DNA of 64,000 nucleotides from the NCBI GenBank assembly GCA_021785175.1, contig JAJYGH010000081.1, forward strand, positions 16,163-80,162. The letters run 5' to 3'. A program made the position numbers and the translations under genes. Below the pieces are notes generated by a model, which was not told the origin of the DNA, did no database searches, and was given only the letters and a program-made list of their open reading frames with translations. The stretch comes from Chloroflexota bacterium. GTDB taxonomy: Bacteria; Chloroflexota; Limnocylindria; Limnocylindrales; CSP1-4. Shown here piece after piece: positions 50,253 through 62,913 of the stretch (the stretch's first letter is position 1; the number at the start of each line of letters is the position of its first letter).

Positions 50253-51322
50253 CCGCGCAGGAATCGACCGACGCGCGTGGCAGGGTCCGCATGGGCGTCC
50301 TCTCGATGGAGCACGTGCACGCGGGCTCCTACGTCCCGCTGCTCGCGGAGATCCCTGGTGCCAGCCTCGTCGGCATCTGGGATGCTGACCGCGCGCACGC
50401 CGAATCGGCCGCGTCGCCGGTCGGGGCGCGTGCCTTCGCGTCGGTCGCGGAGCTGCTCGGACAGGTCGACGCCGTCGTCGTGACCGCGCCCAACGCCGAG
50501 CACCGTGAGCTCGTCGAGCAGGCGGCGGCCGCAGGCGTCGACGTCCTGTGCGAGAAGCCGCTCGCCACCAGCGTCGCGGACGCGCGTGCGATCGTCGAGG
50601 CGTGCAACGGCGCCGGCGTGCGCCTCATGACTGCGTTCCCGTCCCGCTGGAACCCGGCGCTGCGCTCGCTCCGGACGACGATCGTCGCCGGAGGCCTCGG
50701 CGAGGTGGTGGCGCTGGAGGGCGTGAACACCGGTGCCATGCCCGACATCCACGCCGGCTGGTTCGTCGACCCCGCGCGCTCGGGCGGGGGAGCCATCACC
50801 GACCACGTCGTGCACCTGGCCGACCTGTACCGCTGGATGCTCGGCTCCGAGGTGGTCGAGGTCTACGCGGTGGCGAACCGCATCCTCCAGGAGCGATTCG
50901 AACGCGTCGAGACCGGTGGCCTCGTCTCGCTGCGGTTCGCGAACGGCGCGTTCGCGACGATCGACTGCAGCTGGAGCAGGCCGCGCTCGTACCCGACCTG
51001 GGGCGGCCTCTCCATCGCGGCGATCGGGACCGGCGGCGCGATCACCGTCGACGCCTTCAGCCAGCGCCTCCACCTGTACGGCACGCGGGAGGCGGGGGTC
51101 TCGTGGCCGGACTGGGGCCCGAACTCCGATCGGGCGATGCTCGAGGCGTTCGTCGACGCGGTGCGCGAGCGCCGCGAGCCGGCCGTGACGGGCATCGACG
51201 GGCTGCGCGCGGTCGAGATCGTCGACGCGGCGTACCGGTCGATCGAGGCGGGCGAGCCGGTGCGGGTGGAGGTGACGGGGATCGTCTCGGGCAGTGCGGA
51301 GACGCTCGCGGAGCTCCGGTAG
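50249..51322 (+). CDS. Gfo/Idh/MocA-family oxidoreductase, second copy
   Basis: 357 aa, distantly related to the gene before it. It has GVLSMEHVHAGSY in place of the classical GxGxxG loop, VTAPNAEHREL, the CEKPLA motif, and DPARSGGGAITDHVVHLADLYRW. Loss of the glycine-rich loop (MEHVHAG) suggests altered cofactor binding. Two adjacent members translated together suggest consecutive steps, or a heteromer, in sugar or polyol catabolism. It is convergent with kgd. Confidence 0.85.
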   Translation: MTAQESTDARGRVRMGVLSMEHVHAGSYVPLLAEIPGASLVGIWDADRAHAESAASPVGARAFASVAELLGQVDAVVVTAPNAEHRELVEQAAAAGVDVLCEKPLATSVADARAIVEACNGAGVRLMTAFPSRWNPALRSLRTTIVAGGLGEVVALEGVNTGAMPDIHAGWFVDPARSGGGAITDHVVHLADLYRWMLGSEVVEVYAVANRILQERFERVETGGLVSLRFANGAFATIDCSWSRPRSYPTWGGLSIAAIGTGGAITVDAFSQRLHLYGTREAGVSWPDWGPNSDRAMLEAFVDAVRERREPAVTGIDGLRAVEIVDAAYRSIEAGEPVRVEVTGIVSGSAETLAELR

Positions 51323-51338
51323 CCGGCACCTGCCTGCG

Positions 51339-55037
<3,699 letters not shown>

Positions 55038-55115
55038 CCCGTGGAACGTGCAGCGAACGGCGCACGCGGGCTGGATCCCGACCTGGTTCTCGGCGTCCGG
55101 TGCGGCCGCGCGGCC

Positions 55116-55652
55116 TCAGTTCGCGGGCTGCCGGGGCTCCGGGAGCGCGTCGGCGATGCGGCGCAGCAGCCAGACGGCCGTGCGGCGCGCCGCGATGTTG
55201 AGCAGCGCGCGGTCCACCGCGACGCCCAGATCCCCGCCCGGCGGCGCGTACTCGCCGTCGAGTACCAGCGAGTCGGCGGTGCGCGTGAGCGTGCCGGCGA
55301 AGACGGGGAACAGCGGCGCGAGGGTCGCGGCCTGCCAGCCGATCTGGACGTGCCACCCGTTGCGCGTGACCTGCACCGCGCCGAGGTCCACGTACGCGGC
55401 CTTGCGGAACACCGCGCGGTCCCTGTTTCCTCCCGCCGCCATACCCAGGTCGACCTGGAAGCGCCGCCCGGTCGCGGCCAGATCGGGCGTCCCGTCCGGC
55501 ATGCGCTCGGCGGAGACCCGCTCGCCCAGCCACGGCAGCTCCTCGCCGGCCATCGTCCGCGCCTCAGACGGCGCGGCTGGGTCGACCGGCTGCACGAGCC
55601 GGAGGTGGACGGTCGCCGGCTGCGCCAGAGCGATGGGCTGAACGCTGATCAT
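55116..55652 (-). CDS. Conserved hypothetical protein
   Basis: 178 aa with no signal peptide. The second half has paired beta strands (GWHVQIGWQAATLAPLFPVFAGTL... SLVLDGEYAPPGGDLGVAVDRALL) and ends in an Arg-rich amphipathic helix. This resembles lipid- or ligand-binding START-like proteins, but the similarity is only by eye. It lies 78 bp upstream of kgd on the same strand and could be cotranscribed. Confidence 0.55.
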   Translation of the reverse strand: MISVQPIALAQPATVHLRLVQPVDPAAPSEARTMAGEELPWLGERVSAERMPDGTPDLAATGRRFQVDLGMAAGGNRDRAVFRKAAYVDLGAVQVTRNGWHVQIGWQAATLAPLFPVFAGTLTRTADSLVLDGEYAPPGGDLGVAVDRALLNIAARRTAVWLLRRIADALPEPRQPAN

Positions 55653-55779
55653 GGGTGAATGCTCGCGCCTCGCGCGCGCGGCGGCAGCGGCCGGGTGGCC
55701 GGCTTTTGGCGGTAGCCCGAACCGGGACGGCTCTACCCTGTCGGGTAGGGGCGCGGTGCCGTAGGGGTGGCCGCGGCGC

Positions 55780-56985
55780 TCAGTGCGCCAGCACCGCGGA
55801 CAGCGCCGTGACGACGCGTCCGAGGTTGTCCCGCGTGAAGCCAGCGACGTTCACGCGTCCGGCTCCGACCACGTAGACACCGAACTCCCTCCGGAGCCTC
55901 GCGACCTGCTCCTGGTCGAGGCCCAGCAGGGCGAACATGCCTCGCTGTCCGCGGAGTGGCTCCCAGTCGCCGGGGAGGGCGGACGCCTCGAGCGCATCGA
56001 CGAACGCCGCACGATTGCCCCGGATCCGCGCGCGCATTCCCGCCACCTCGAGCTCCCAGTCGTCGCGGAGCGCCGGGTCGCAGAGGATCGTCTCGACGAT
56101 CTGGGCGCCGTGGGCCGGCGGGTTCGAGTAGTTCGCCCGGATCGCGATGCGGACGTGGGTCAGCGCCGCCTCCGCTCGCTCGGCATCGCGCGCGACGATC
56201 GTCAGCGCGCCGACGCGCTCGGCGTACAGGGCGAAGTTCTTCGAGAAGCTCGAGCAGACCAGGAATTCGAGGCCGGCCTCGGCGAGGATCGCGATCGAGG
56301 CCGCGTCCTCGCGGATGCCGTCGCCGAACCCCTGGTAGGCGAAGTCGACGATCGGCAGCAGGTCCCGTTCGACGGCCACGTTCCCGATCGCACGCCACGT
56401 CGCGGCGTCCGGGTCGATGCCGGTGGGGTTGTGGCATGCAGCGTGGAACAGCACGACGTCGCCAGGCTCGGCGGTCCGGAGCGTCGCGAGCATCGCGTCC
56501 GCGTCGAGCCGCCGTCCCGTCGCGTCGAGGTACGGGTAGGTCCGCACGTCCATCCCGGCGAGCCGGAAGAGCTGCGGGTGGTTCGGCCACGTCGGCTGGC
56601 TCAGCCAGATCGTGCGGGGATTGCCGGTCTGCAGGAGGAAGTCCGCGGCGACCCGGAGCGCGCCCGTCCCGCCGGGCGTCTGCGCGGTGACCGCGCGACC
56701 CGCGGTCGTGACCTCGTGCCCGATCGGGAAGAGGAGGGACCGCACCGCCGCGCCGTACGCGGCGCGCCCCTCGATCGGCAGGTATGTCCGCGACCCGGCT
56801 GCCTCGAGGATGCGCCGCTCGGCCGCAAGCACCGACGGCAGCACGGGCGTTCGCCCGGTCTCGTCCACGTAGACGCCAACGGCCAGGTTCACCCTGGACT
56901 CGCGGGGGTCGGACCGAAACGCCTCCGTCAGGCCCAGGATGGGGTCGGGCGCGGCGGGATCGAGGGCGCGTGATGGCAGCGGCAT
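55780..56985 (-). CDS. Aspartate/aromatic aminotransferase (class Ib)
   Basis: 401 aa, fold-type I aminotransferase of the AspC/TyrB branch. The beginning PDPILGLTEAFRSDPRESRVNLAVGVY, the FHAACHNPTGID and VDFAYQGFGDG motifs, and the PLP-binding Lys249 in SSFSKNFALY are all typical. It transfers amino groups between aspartate or aromatic amino acids and 2-oxoglutarate, which ties it to the adjacent TCA-cycle gene kgd. Sequence does not separate AspC from TyrB. Confidence 0.88.
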   Translation of the reverse strand: MPLPSRALDPAAPDPILGLTEAFRSDPRESRVNLAVGVYVDETGRTPVLPSVLAAERRILEAAGSRTYLPIEGRAAYGAAVRSLLFPIGHEVTTAGRAVTAQTPGGTGALRVAADFLLQTGNPRTIWLSQPTWPNHPQLFRLAGMDVRTYPYLDATGRRLDADAMLATLRTAEPGDVVLFHAACHNPTGIDPDAATWRAIGNVAVERDLLPIVDFAYQGFGDGIREDAASIAILAEAGLEFLVCSSFSKNFALYAERVGALTIVARDAERAEAALTHVRIAIRANYSNPPAHGAQIVETILCDPALRDDWELEVAGMRARIRGNRAAFVDALEASALPGDWEPLRGQRGMFALLGLDQEQVARLRREFGVYVVGAGRVNVAGFTRDNLGRVVTALSAVLAH

Positions 56986-57108
56986 GAGCGTGTCTCCGGG
57001 TGTCGTCTGGACGTGTGGAGACTGTACCGCCCGCGGACGGTCGCGTCCGGGTCGGGGGACGGACCGCGGGAGAGCAGCGGCGGGTGGTCTCGTCGCGGAC
57101 GGACTTCT

Positions 57109-57159
57109 GTCAGGGGACGGCCGTTGTCAGGGGATGGCCGTTGTCAGGTGACGGCCGTC
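57109..57159. repeat. 17-bp triple tandem repeat at a gene end
   Basis: Three copies of GTCAGGGGACGGCCGTT occupy 57109-57125, 57126-57142 and 57143-57159, with a few changes in the third copy. On the minus strand each copy contains a TGA. Because 17 is not a multiple of three, the stops fall in all three frames. The first stop met ends the gene at 57144. Confidence 0.85.
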
Positions 57160-57560
57160 CACCGTGCGGAGCGCACGGTCCGAGCGGGCGTGTCTTCCGG
57201 CTCGACTGCTTCTGTCTCGGCGGCTTCCGCCTCGGCCGCTCCATCTGCCTCGGCTGCCTTGGCCGCTTCCCGCCTGTGCCCCGTGGGTTCCGCATGCGCC
57301 GGCGCCCGTGTCGCGGCCTCACCCGGTCGTTCGGCCGGGCCCCGCGTCACGCGCTCCGAGAGCACGATTGCGCCCAGGCTGGCGAGGCGACGCCGTACCG
57401 CCGCCAGCTCTTCCGGGAAGACCTCGACGAGCAGCACGCCCCCGGCCGGCGAGACCACGATCCGCTCGTCGTCACGCGAGATACCAAGCAGCTCGACCAG
57501 CGCCTCGCGGGCGGCGCGTCCGAGCAGCGGATCCTGGAAGGTGACGACGAATTGATGCAT
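57144..57560 (-). CDS. Hypothetical protein with small alpha/beta domain and acidic tail
   Basis: 138 aa from ATG 57560. Residues 1-70 form a compact alpha/beta pattern (MHQFVVTFQDPLLGRAAREALVELL, DDERIVVSPAGGVLLVEVFPEELAAVRRRLASLGA) reminiscent of ferredoxin-like folds. The remaining half is Ala/Glu-rich and likely disordered or helical. I do not recognise it. It is divergent from the GGDEF/HD-GYP gene, with 287 bp between in which I see no defined element. Confidence 0.55.
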   Translation of the reverse strand: MHQFVVTFQDPLLGRAAREALVELLGISRDDERIVVSPAGGVLLVEVFPEELAAVRRRLASLGAIVLSERVTRGPAERPGEAATRAPAHAEPTGHRREAAKAAEADGAAEAEAAETEAVEPEDTPARTVRSARWTAVT

Positions 57561-57847
57561 ACGAACCCGGCGCCTGGATGCTCTCGCGTCCGCACGCCGG
57601 CTCCTGCCTTCGAGGGGCGACCACGTGCCGGACATTGTCGACTCCCCGGTTCGGCGCGTCGTCACCCGGTCTGCGTACCCGGAGTTGAGGAGACACGACA
57701 ACGGCGGACGCGGTGTTACACCGGCGTGACGCGGCACCCTGGGCGGCGTCGGCAAGGCGGTTCGCAAGGCGCGCTGGCCCGAAGTGGCAGGCGCGCCAGT
57801 ACCTTCGGTGCAGTGTCGCGAGCGCTCGCAGACGGTACGGTCGGGCC

Positions 57848-59386
57848 ATGTCGCGGCTCCGCGCGGTGGCCCCGCTGCTCCCGGCCGCCGTCCTCGCCAT
57901 TCTCGCCCTCGCAGTCGCCGTTGCCGGATCTGCCCCGGGGGCCGCTGCCGTCCTCGCATTCGCGACGGTCGGATCGCTCGTCGGCACGGCCGCGACCGCC
58001 GTGTCCGCCCGTGCCGACGCGGTCGCCCTGCGCCGGCGCCTCGCTGCGCTCGCCGACGGGTCGGCGACGCCGGAGCTCGCCAGTCCGTGGTACGGGCCGC
58101 TCGCCCCGGTCGCGCGCGGCCTCGTCGACGCGGCCGCCGCGTTCCACGCCGCGCAGGAGGCCGCAACGGTGGACCGCCTCACGCACGTGCTCAACCGGCC
58201 GGCGATGATCGAGCGCTTGTTCGAGGAGGTCGATCGGGCCACTCGCTACGGGCGGCCGCTTTCGCTGGCCTTCGTGGATCTGGATCACTTCAAGACGGTC
58301 AATGACACGCACGGCCACGCCGTGGGCGACGTGGTCCTCCGGGGCGTGGCCGCGGTGTTCCTCGAGAACCTGCGCGACATCGACGTCGTCGGGAGGTACG
58401 GCGGCGAGGAGTTCGTGATCGTGCTGCCGGAGACGCCGATCGGCGAGGCGATGGCGGTCGTCGAGAAGCTCCGGCTGCTGATGCTCAAGCAGCGGTTCCG
58501 CGCGGGGGATGGGACGGAGCTCACGGTCTCGATCTCGATCGGGCTCGCGGGCGGCCATGGCACGCGGCTGCGGGCCGAGGACCTGATCCGTGACGCGGAC
58601 GCCGCGATGTACTCGGCGAAGGCTCTCGGCCGCAACCAGGTCTACGTGTTCAGCGAGCCCGATGACGACGCGCGGATCCCTCGCGCCCCGATCTCCCCGG
58701 CGGGACGGGCCAAGGCGGCCGAGGTCGGGATCACGGCGCGCCAGGCGGCGGAAGCCGCGCTGTCCGCGGCGGTCTCGCCGCTGCCGCACTACCGCGGCAA
58801 ACCGTCGTCGCTGATCGCGGCGATCGCGGTGCGTCTGGCCCGTGAGCTCGGCCTTCCCGAGCAGGAGGTCGAGCGTGTCCGCGTCGCCTCGCTCCTGCAC
58901 GACATCGGGAAGGTCGCAGTGCCGGAGCAGATCCTGGAGAAGCCGGGGCCGCTGACCACGGACGAGTGGCAGAGCGTGGTGCAGCATCCGCGGATCGGTC
59001 AGGCGATCATCGACCAGGTCGGCGCCGTCCGCGACGCCGGCGCGATCATCCTCCACCACCACGAGCGCTTCTCGGGCCACGGCTACCCCTACGGTCTCCG
59101 AGGTTCGGACATCCCGCTCGGTGCCCGGATCGTCGCGATCGCCGACGCGTACGACGCGATGATCAACGACCGTCCGTACCGGCGCGGCGTCGGCCACGAA
59201 TCGGCGGTCGCCGAGCTGCGGCGCCATGCGGAGATCCAGTTCGACCCGAAGCTCGTCGACCTGTTCTGCGATATCTACGGCAGGGAGGCGCCCGTGCCCG
59301 ACCCGTCGCTGCTGATCGCCCCGTCGCCCCAGGGGCGTGGCGCGGCGCAGATCTCGCGGGCATCCCGCCGCGCGGCGTCGGCGTAG
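57848..59386 (+). CDS. Membrane GGDEF + HD-GYP c-di-GMP enzyme
   Basis: 512 aa. Two N-terminal membrane helices (residues 8-50) lead to a GGDEF domain with an intact GGEEF active site (185-189) and an I-site RDID (176-179) for product inhibition. A C-terminal HD-GYP phosphodiesterase has HDIGK (His351, Asp352), HHHERFSGHGYP and IADAYDAM. Both the synthase and hydrolase of cyclic-di-GMP therefore appear intact. There is no periplasmic sensor domain. ATG 57848 sits directly before the first helix. An upstream extension to 57713 lacks support. Confidence 0.92.
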   Translation: MSRLRAVAPLLPAAVLAILALAVAVAGSAPGAAAVLAFATVGSLVGTAATAVSARADAVALRRRLAALADGSATPELASPWYGPLAPVARGLVDAAAAFHAAQEAATVDRLTHVLNRPAMIERLFEEVDRATRYGRPLSLAFVDLDHFKTVNDTHGHAVGDVVLRGVAAVFLENLRDIDVVGRYGGEEFVIVLPETPIGEAMAVVEKLRLLMLKQRFRAGDGTELTVSISIGLAGGHGTRLRAEDLIRDADAAMYSAKALGRNQVYVFSEPDDDARIPRAPISPAGRAKAAEVGITARQAAEAALSAAVSPLPHYRGKPSSLIAAIAVRLARELGLPEQEVERVRVASLLHDIGKVAVPEQILEKPGPLTTDEWQSVVQHPRIGQAIIDQVGAVRDAGAIILHHHERFSGHGYPYGLRGSDIPLGARIVAIADAYDAMINDRPYRRGVGHESAVAELRRHAEIQFDPKLVDLFCDIYGREAPVPDPSLLIAPSPQGRGAAQISRASRRAASA

Positions 59387-59446
59387 GAGCGGCAAGGTGA
59401 GCGACGGGATGCGCCGGATGAGCCGAGGCGGCTCGGGAGCGGCCGC

Positions 59447-60214
59447 GTGAGCGCGCGCAACATGGCGCCGGTGTGCCCGGAGGCCGGGGCGACGACGAAC
59501 CCGGCTGTGCCGGGTTCTCCGGTGGGGGAGAGCGCCGGTCGGGATCGAACGCGCCTCTGGCAGCGACTGCGGCGCGCGCTCGGCATCGGCGTGGACGCGG
59601 CCGCGAGCCCAGCCGGCGAGCTGCTTCCACCACCACCGCCCGGGCCGGAGATCGAGTTCGTCGGATACGCCGAGGATTGCCGCGTGTTCGGACACCTGGT
59701 GCTGGACGGCGATCGGTTGACCGACGTGCTCAACGAGCGCGAGGAGTACGAGCTGTCGGACGTGCTGGCCGTGGCGCTCGCCGACGGGCGCGGGATCGAG
59801 GTCGGGTCGATGACCGTCCGGCGCGACGAGCTGCTGGCGGTTCGGGCGTCTGGGCCGCGGGGCAATGCCGGCCGGCGTTCGCGCATGCGTCCGTTCCCTG
59901 TCACGCTGCAGACCGGGCCGTACACGGTGCACGGCTACGTCCACGCGCTGCCCGGCACCGATCCGCTGCTCCACGTGCGCCGCCGCAAGCCGATGGTGCC
60001 GTTGACCGAGGCGTGGATCGAGTACGCCGCCGGGAGTGAAAGCCAGCGCGCGCGGCTGGGAGCGCTGATCGTCAATCGCGAGCTCCTCGACTGGATCGCA
60101 CTGTCGGACGACGAGGAGGTCCGGCTGCCCGACCTGCCGGCGGAACACAAGCCGGGTCCGCTCGTGAAGGACTTCACGGGATACATCCGGCTCGGCAGCG
60201 ATTTCGGGCTCTGA
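59447..60214 (+). CDS. Conserved hypothetical protein
   Basis: 255 aa from GTG 59447. The N-terminal 65 residues are disordered and end in a Pro run. The rest is beta-rich with paired repeats, FVGYAEDCRVFGHLVLDGDRLTDVLN and TVHGYVHALPGTDPLL... MVPLTEAWIEY. Each contains a Gly-His/Tyr turn and could form two similar small barrels. No function is recognised. It follows the cyclic-di-GMP gene by 60 bp and may share its transcript. Confidence 0.6.
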   Translation: MSARNMAPVCPEAGATTNPAVPGSPVGESAGRDRTRLWQRLRRALGIGVDAAASPAGELLPPPPPGPEIEFVGYAEDCRVFGHLVLDGDRLTDVLNEREEYELSDVLAVALADGRGIEVGSMTVRRDELLAVRASGPRGNAGRRSRMRPFPVTLQTGPYTVHGYVHALPGTDPLLHVRRRKPMVPLTEAWIEYAAGSESQRARLGALIVNRELLDWIALSDDEEVRLPDLPAEHKPGPLVKDFTGYIRLGSDFGL

Positions 60215-60330
60215 ACGGACCAGGGGACTGACCGGACGCGTTCGGCACTGGTGATGGCCCAGGCCCACGGTGCCCCGATGGCCACGCTGAGGGCGCGACC
60301 GGCCGGGTCATGCTGGCGGCCCGCGACCGA

Positions 60331-60660
60331 TCAGGCCAGGCCGAGGGCGCGCGCGACCGCGACCAGCACGACACCGATGAGGAGGCCGGCGAACAGGTTG
60401 CGCCGCCAGGCGACGAGCGCGACCGAGACGGCGACAGCTACCCACTCGATCCCCACATGAAACGCGGGCCGGCCCCCGGCCGTCGCGATCATGACGTTCG
60501 CGGCCGCGAGCGCGGACAGCACCGCGGGCCCGACCAGCCTGAGGTAGAGCCGCACCACGCCGGGAAGTCGCTCGACCCCGGGCGACAGGAGTGGGATCGA
60601 GCGGGACGGGTACGTGGCGACGGCCATGAGCACGGCGAGCCCGACGAGCGACAGGCTCAC
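60331..60660 (-). CDS. azlD: Branched-chain amino acid exporter small subunit AzlD
   Basis: 109 aa with about four membrane helices (SLVGLAVLMAVATYPSRSIPLL start, GIEWVAVAVSVALVAW). The AzlD family partners with AzlC. GTG 60660 overlaps the azlC stop (GTGA), as expected for a two-subunit transporter. Confidence 0.85.
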   Translation of the reverse strand: MSLSLVGLAVLMAVATYPSRSIPLLSPGVERLPGVVRLYLRLVGPAVLSALAAANVMIATAGGRPAFHVGIEWVAVAVSVALVAWRRNLFAGLLIGVVLVAVARALGLA

Positions 60661-61526
60661 GGGAGGCCGGCCTCGTCGGGAGGCACGGCGGCCTCCCGTG
60701 CGTCGCGGAGCAGGTCGTCGGGCGAGGCCGCAGCGCGCGATTCCGGCTCGCCGCGCGGCAGGAACAGCGCGATCGCAATGACCGGGCCGATCAGGCCGCC
60801 GGCGACGACCGCGACGGCGGTCCCCAGCGCCAGGCCCAGGGCGACGGCGACGCACGCCCCGGCGACGGCGGCGACCAGCTCCCGCCGGCCGACGAGGAGC
60901 CCGACGGCGAGTCCGGCCATCGCGGCCGGGAAGACGGCATCAAGCCCGAAGCGCGTGGGGTCGGCGATCTGTCCGCCCACGATCGCTCCGACGGCCGTCA
61001 TGACGTTCCACGGAATCCACGTCGACGCGAGGGCGCCGATCCAGTACCCGCGTTCGTCTGTGGACCCGATCCGCTGGAAGTGCGCGATCCCGAGAGCGAA
61101 CGACTCGTCGGTCAGGACGTAGGCGGCGGCAGCGCGGCGACCGCGCGGGAGGTCGCGGAACCAGGGCGCGAGCGCGGCCGAGTAGATGAGGTGGCGGGCG
61201 TTCAGCAGGGCCGTGAGCAGCATGATCGCGGGCCACGCGAGGCCGCCCGCCGCGAGGCCGACCGCGGCGAATTGCGACGCCCCCGCGAAGACAAGGACAC
61301 TCATCGCGATCGCTTCGGCCGGGCTGAACCCGGCGTGCCGTGCCGCGAGCCCGTACACCAGCCCGAACCCGCCGGACGAGAGCGCGATTCCCGCCGACTC
61401 GGCGAGCAGGCGCCGCCTCGAGACACGGAGATCGTCGTGCCCGTCCACCGGGTCCCGCCCCGCGCCTCCCGTGCCGCCGTCGCGCTCCATCCCCGGCGAA
61501 CTGTATCCGGCTCCGCCGGCCTGCAT
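60657..61526 (-). CDS. azlC: Branched-chain amino acid exporter large subunit AzlC
   Basis: 289 aa in the longest form (ATG 61526); ATG 61490 is also plausible. After a polar start it has the AzlC helices: GFGLVYGLAARHAGFSPAEAIAMSVLVFAGASQFAAVGL, LLTALLNARHLIYSAALAPW and VLTDESFALG. AzlCD exports leucine analogues and other branched-chain amino acids in Bacillus. The C-terminal 40 residues are an acidic cytoplasmic tail. Confidence 0.9.
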   Translation of the reverse strand: MQAGGAGYSSPGMERDGGTGGAGRDPVDGHDDLRVSRRRLLAESAGIALSSGGFGLVYGLAARHAGFSPAEAIAMSVLVFAGASQFAAVGLAAGGLAWPAIMLLTALLNARHLIYSAALAPWFRDLPRGRRAAAAYVLTDESFALGIAHFQRIGSTDERGYWIGALASTWIPWNVMTAVGAIVGGQIADPTRFGLDAVFPAAMAGLAVGLLVGRRELVAAVAGACVAVALGLALGTAVAVVAGGLIGPVIAIALFLPRGEPESRAAASPDDLLRDAREAAVPPDEAGLP

Positions 61527-61684
61527 GCGGACGCCGCCGGGGTGCGTTCAGGGCGAGGCAGGACGATCGGACGGGCTCGACGTGCCGGGCGACTCTGGAC
61601 CACGCGCGACACCGGCAGGAGGATCGTCGGGATCGCGAGCAAGTGCGGCCCGGCGGGCCCGCTGCGCGATCGCGGAGGCGCGGG

Positions 61685-62299
61685 ATGGTGCTGCATCGGC
61701 GCGGGGCGGCCGTGGAGGCGGCCCTCGAGGACCCGACGGCGCTTCGAGTGGACGACTTCCAGGTCCTGCTGCGGCTGGCGCGCGATGCCGTCGAGGCATC
61801 CGTGCGCGGTCACCGTCCGCTCCGGCCGGATCCCGACCAGCTGCCAGCTGCGGTCCTGCGTCCTGCGGCGGCGTTCGTCACGCTCCACGAACGCGGGGAA
61901 CTGCGCGGCTGCATGGGGCATCTCGACTGGGAACGAGCGGCGTGGGAGAACGTGATCGCGGCCGGCACGGTCGTGCCGCGAGAGGACCCGCGTTTCATGC
62001 CGGTCGCACCGGCGGAGCTGTCGGAGATCCGGCTCGAGGTTTCGGTGCTCGCGCCGCCGGTCGAGCTCCCGTCACCCTCCGAGTTCGACGCGGGAAGTGC
62101 CGGGATCATCGTCGAGCGCGGCGGGCGGCGTGCGCTGCTGCTGCCGCAGGTTGCGGAGGAGTTCGGCTGGGACTCGGCGACGACGCTCGAAGCCGTCTGC
62201 GAGAAGGCCGGGCTTCCGGGGGGCGCGTGGCACTGGCCGGGAACGCGGCTGCACGCGTTCCGCGCGGTGCGCGCGTCGGAGCCGGGGTTCGAAGGCTGA
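61685..62299 (+). CDS. AMMECR1-domain protein (AmmeMemoRadiSam protein A-like)
   Basis: 204 aa with a full AMMECR1 domain: RGCMGHLDWERAAWENVIAAGTVVPREDPRF, then LEVSVLAPP and GIIVERGGRRALLLPQVAEEFGWD. The LRGCMG hexapeptide is the family hallmark. Bacterial members usually sit with a Memo-like dioxygenase and a radical SAM protein; neither is present here. ATG 61685 has GGAGG six bases upstream. The function of the domain is unknown. Confidence 0.85.
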   Translation: MVLHRRGAAVEAALEDPTALRVDDFQVLLRLARDAVEASVRGHRPLRPDPDQLPAAVLRPAAAFVTLHERGELRGCMGHLDWERAAWENVIAAGTVVPREDPRFMPVAPAELSEIRLEVSVLAPPVELPSPSEFDAGSAGIIVERGGRRALLLPQVAEEFGWDSATTLEAVCEKAGLPGGAWHWPGTRLHAFRAVRASEPGFEG

Positions 62300-62610
62300 C
62301 GCGCCGCGCAGCTGGCCGGGTCGCGTGTGGGGGTCGAGGCGGCCGCGGCGCGACGGGTGCCCCGTCGGCACGGACTCGATGCGGCGCGTACCGGAACGCG
62401 CGGCGACCACGATCTCGTGGACGAACTCCGCCGGGCGGACGTGCGACCGGGGGCGTCGGCCTGAGGCGCAGCGGGCCGGGACGAAGACGCGCCGCCGCAG
62501 CAGGCCCCCGCGATGAAAGGCGGTCGATAACGGCACCTGCACGTGCACCGGCCGCCGCCGCAGGCCTCCGCGCCGATGCTCCGGACGACGCACGAACGAA
62601 GGAGAACCTC
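62300..62610. other. Gap without recognised gene
   Basis: No coding sequence is supported here. Two imperfect direct copies of a GCCGCCGCAG...GGCC..CGCG motif lie around 62493-62518 and 62552-62577. The end holds the GAAGGAG ribosome site of the next gene. Confidence 0.4.
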
Positions 62611-62913
62611 ATGGCCGAATGCGACCCGAAGGCGGCGCACAACGACCCGAACCAGGAGCACGCCGGCCATGACGCCGCGGGCCGGCTCGTGAAGCAGACG
62701 CCTGGGCTCGACCCGGAGGTGACCCGCGCGACGGCCGGTCCCGACTGGCCTCCGCACATCCGGGGCGACTTCAGCGACGACGACGTCGAGCGTGACGCGT
62801 TTGCCCCGCTTCGGCCGGCTTACCGGGACAGGTCCGGCATCAGTCCCACGTACCGGATCCCCTCGCGCGGGTCCGCCATCCACGGCGCGACCCTGTCGCG
62901 CCACGTCAGGTAG
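62611..62913 (+). CDS. Small hydrophilic hypothetical protein
   Basis: 100 aa from ATG 62611, preceded by GAAGGAG at correct spacing. It is rich in Asp, His, Pro and Asn (AHNDPNQEHAGHDAAGR, DDDVERDAFAP) and has no hydrophobic core, so it is probably disordered. The last 94 bases overlap the 3' end of the convergent monooxygenase-like gene, which lowers confidence in the C-terminus. Confidence 0.45.
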   Translation: MAECDPKAAHNDPNQEHAGHDAAGRLVKQTPGLDPEVTRATAGPDWPPHIRGDFSDDDVERDAFAPLRPAYRDRSGISPTYRIPSRGSAIHGATLSRHVR

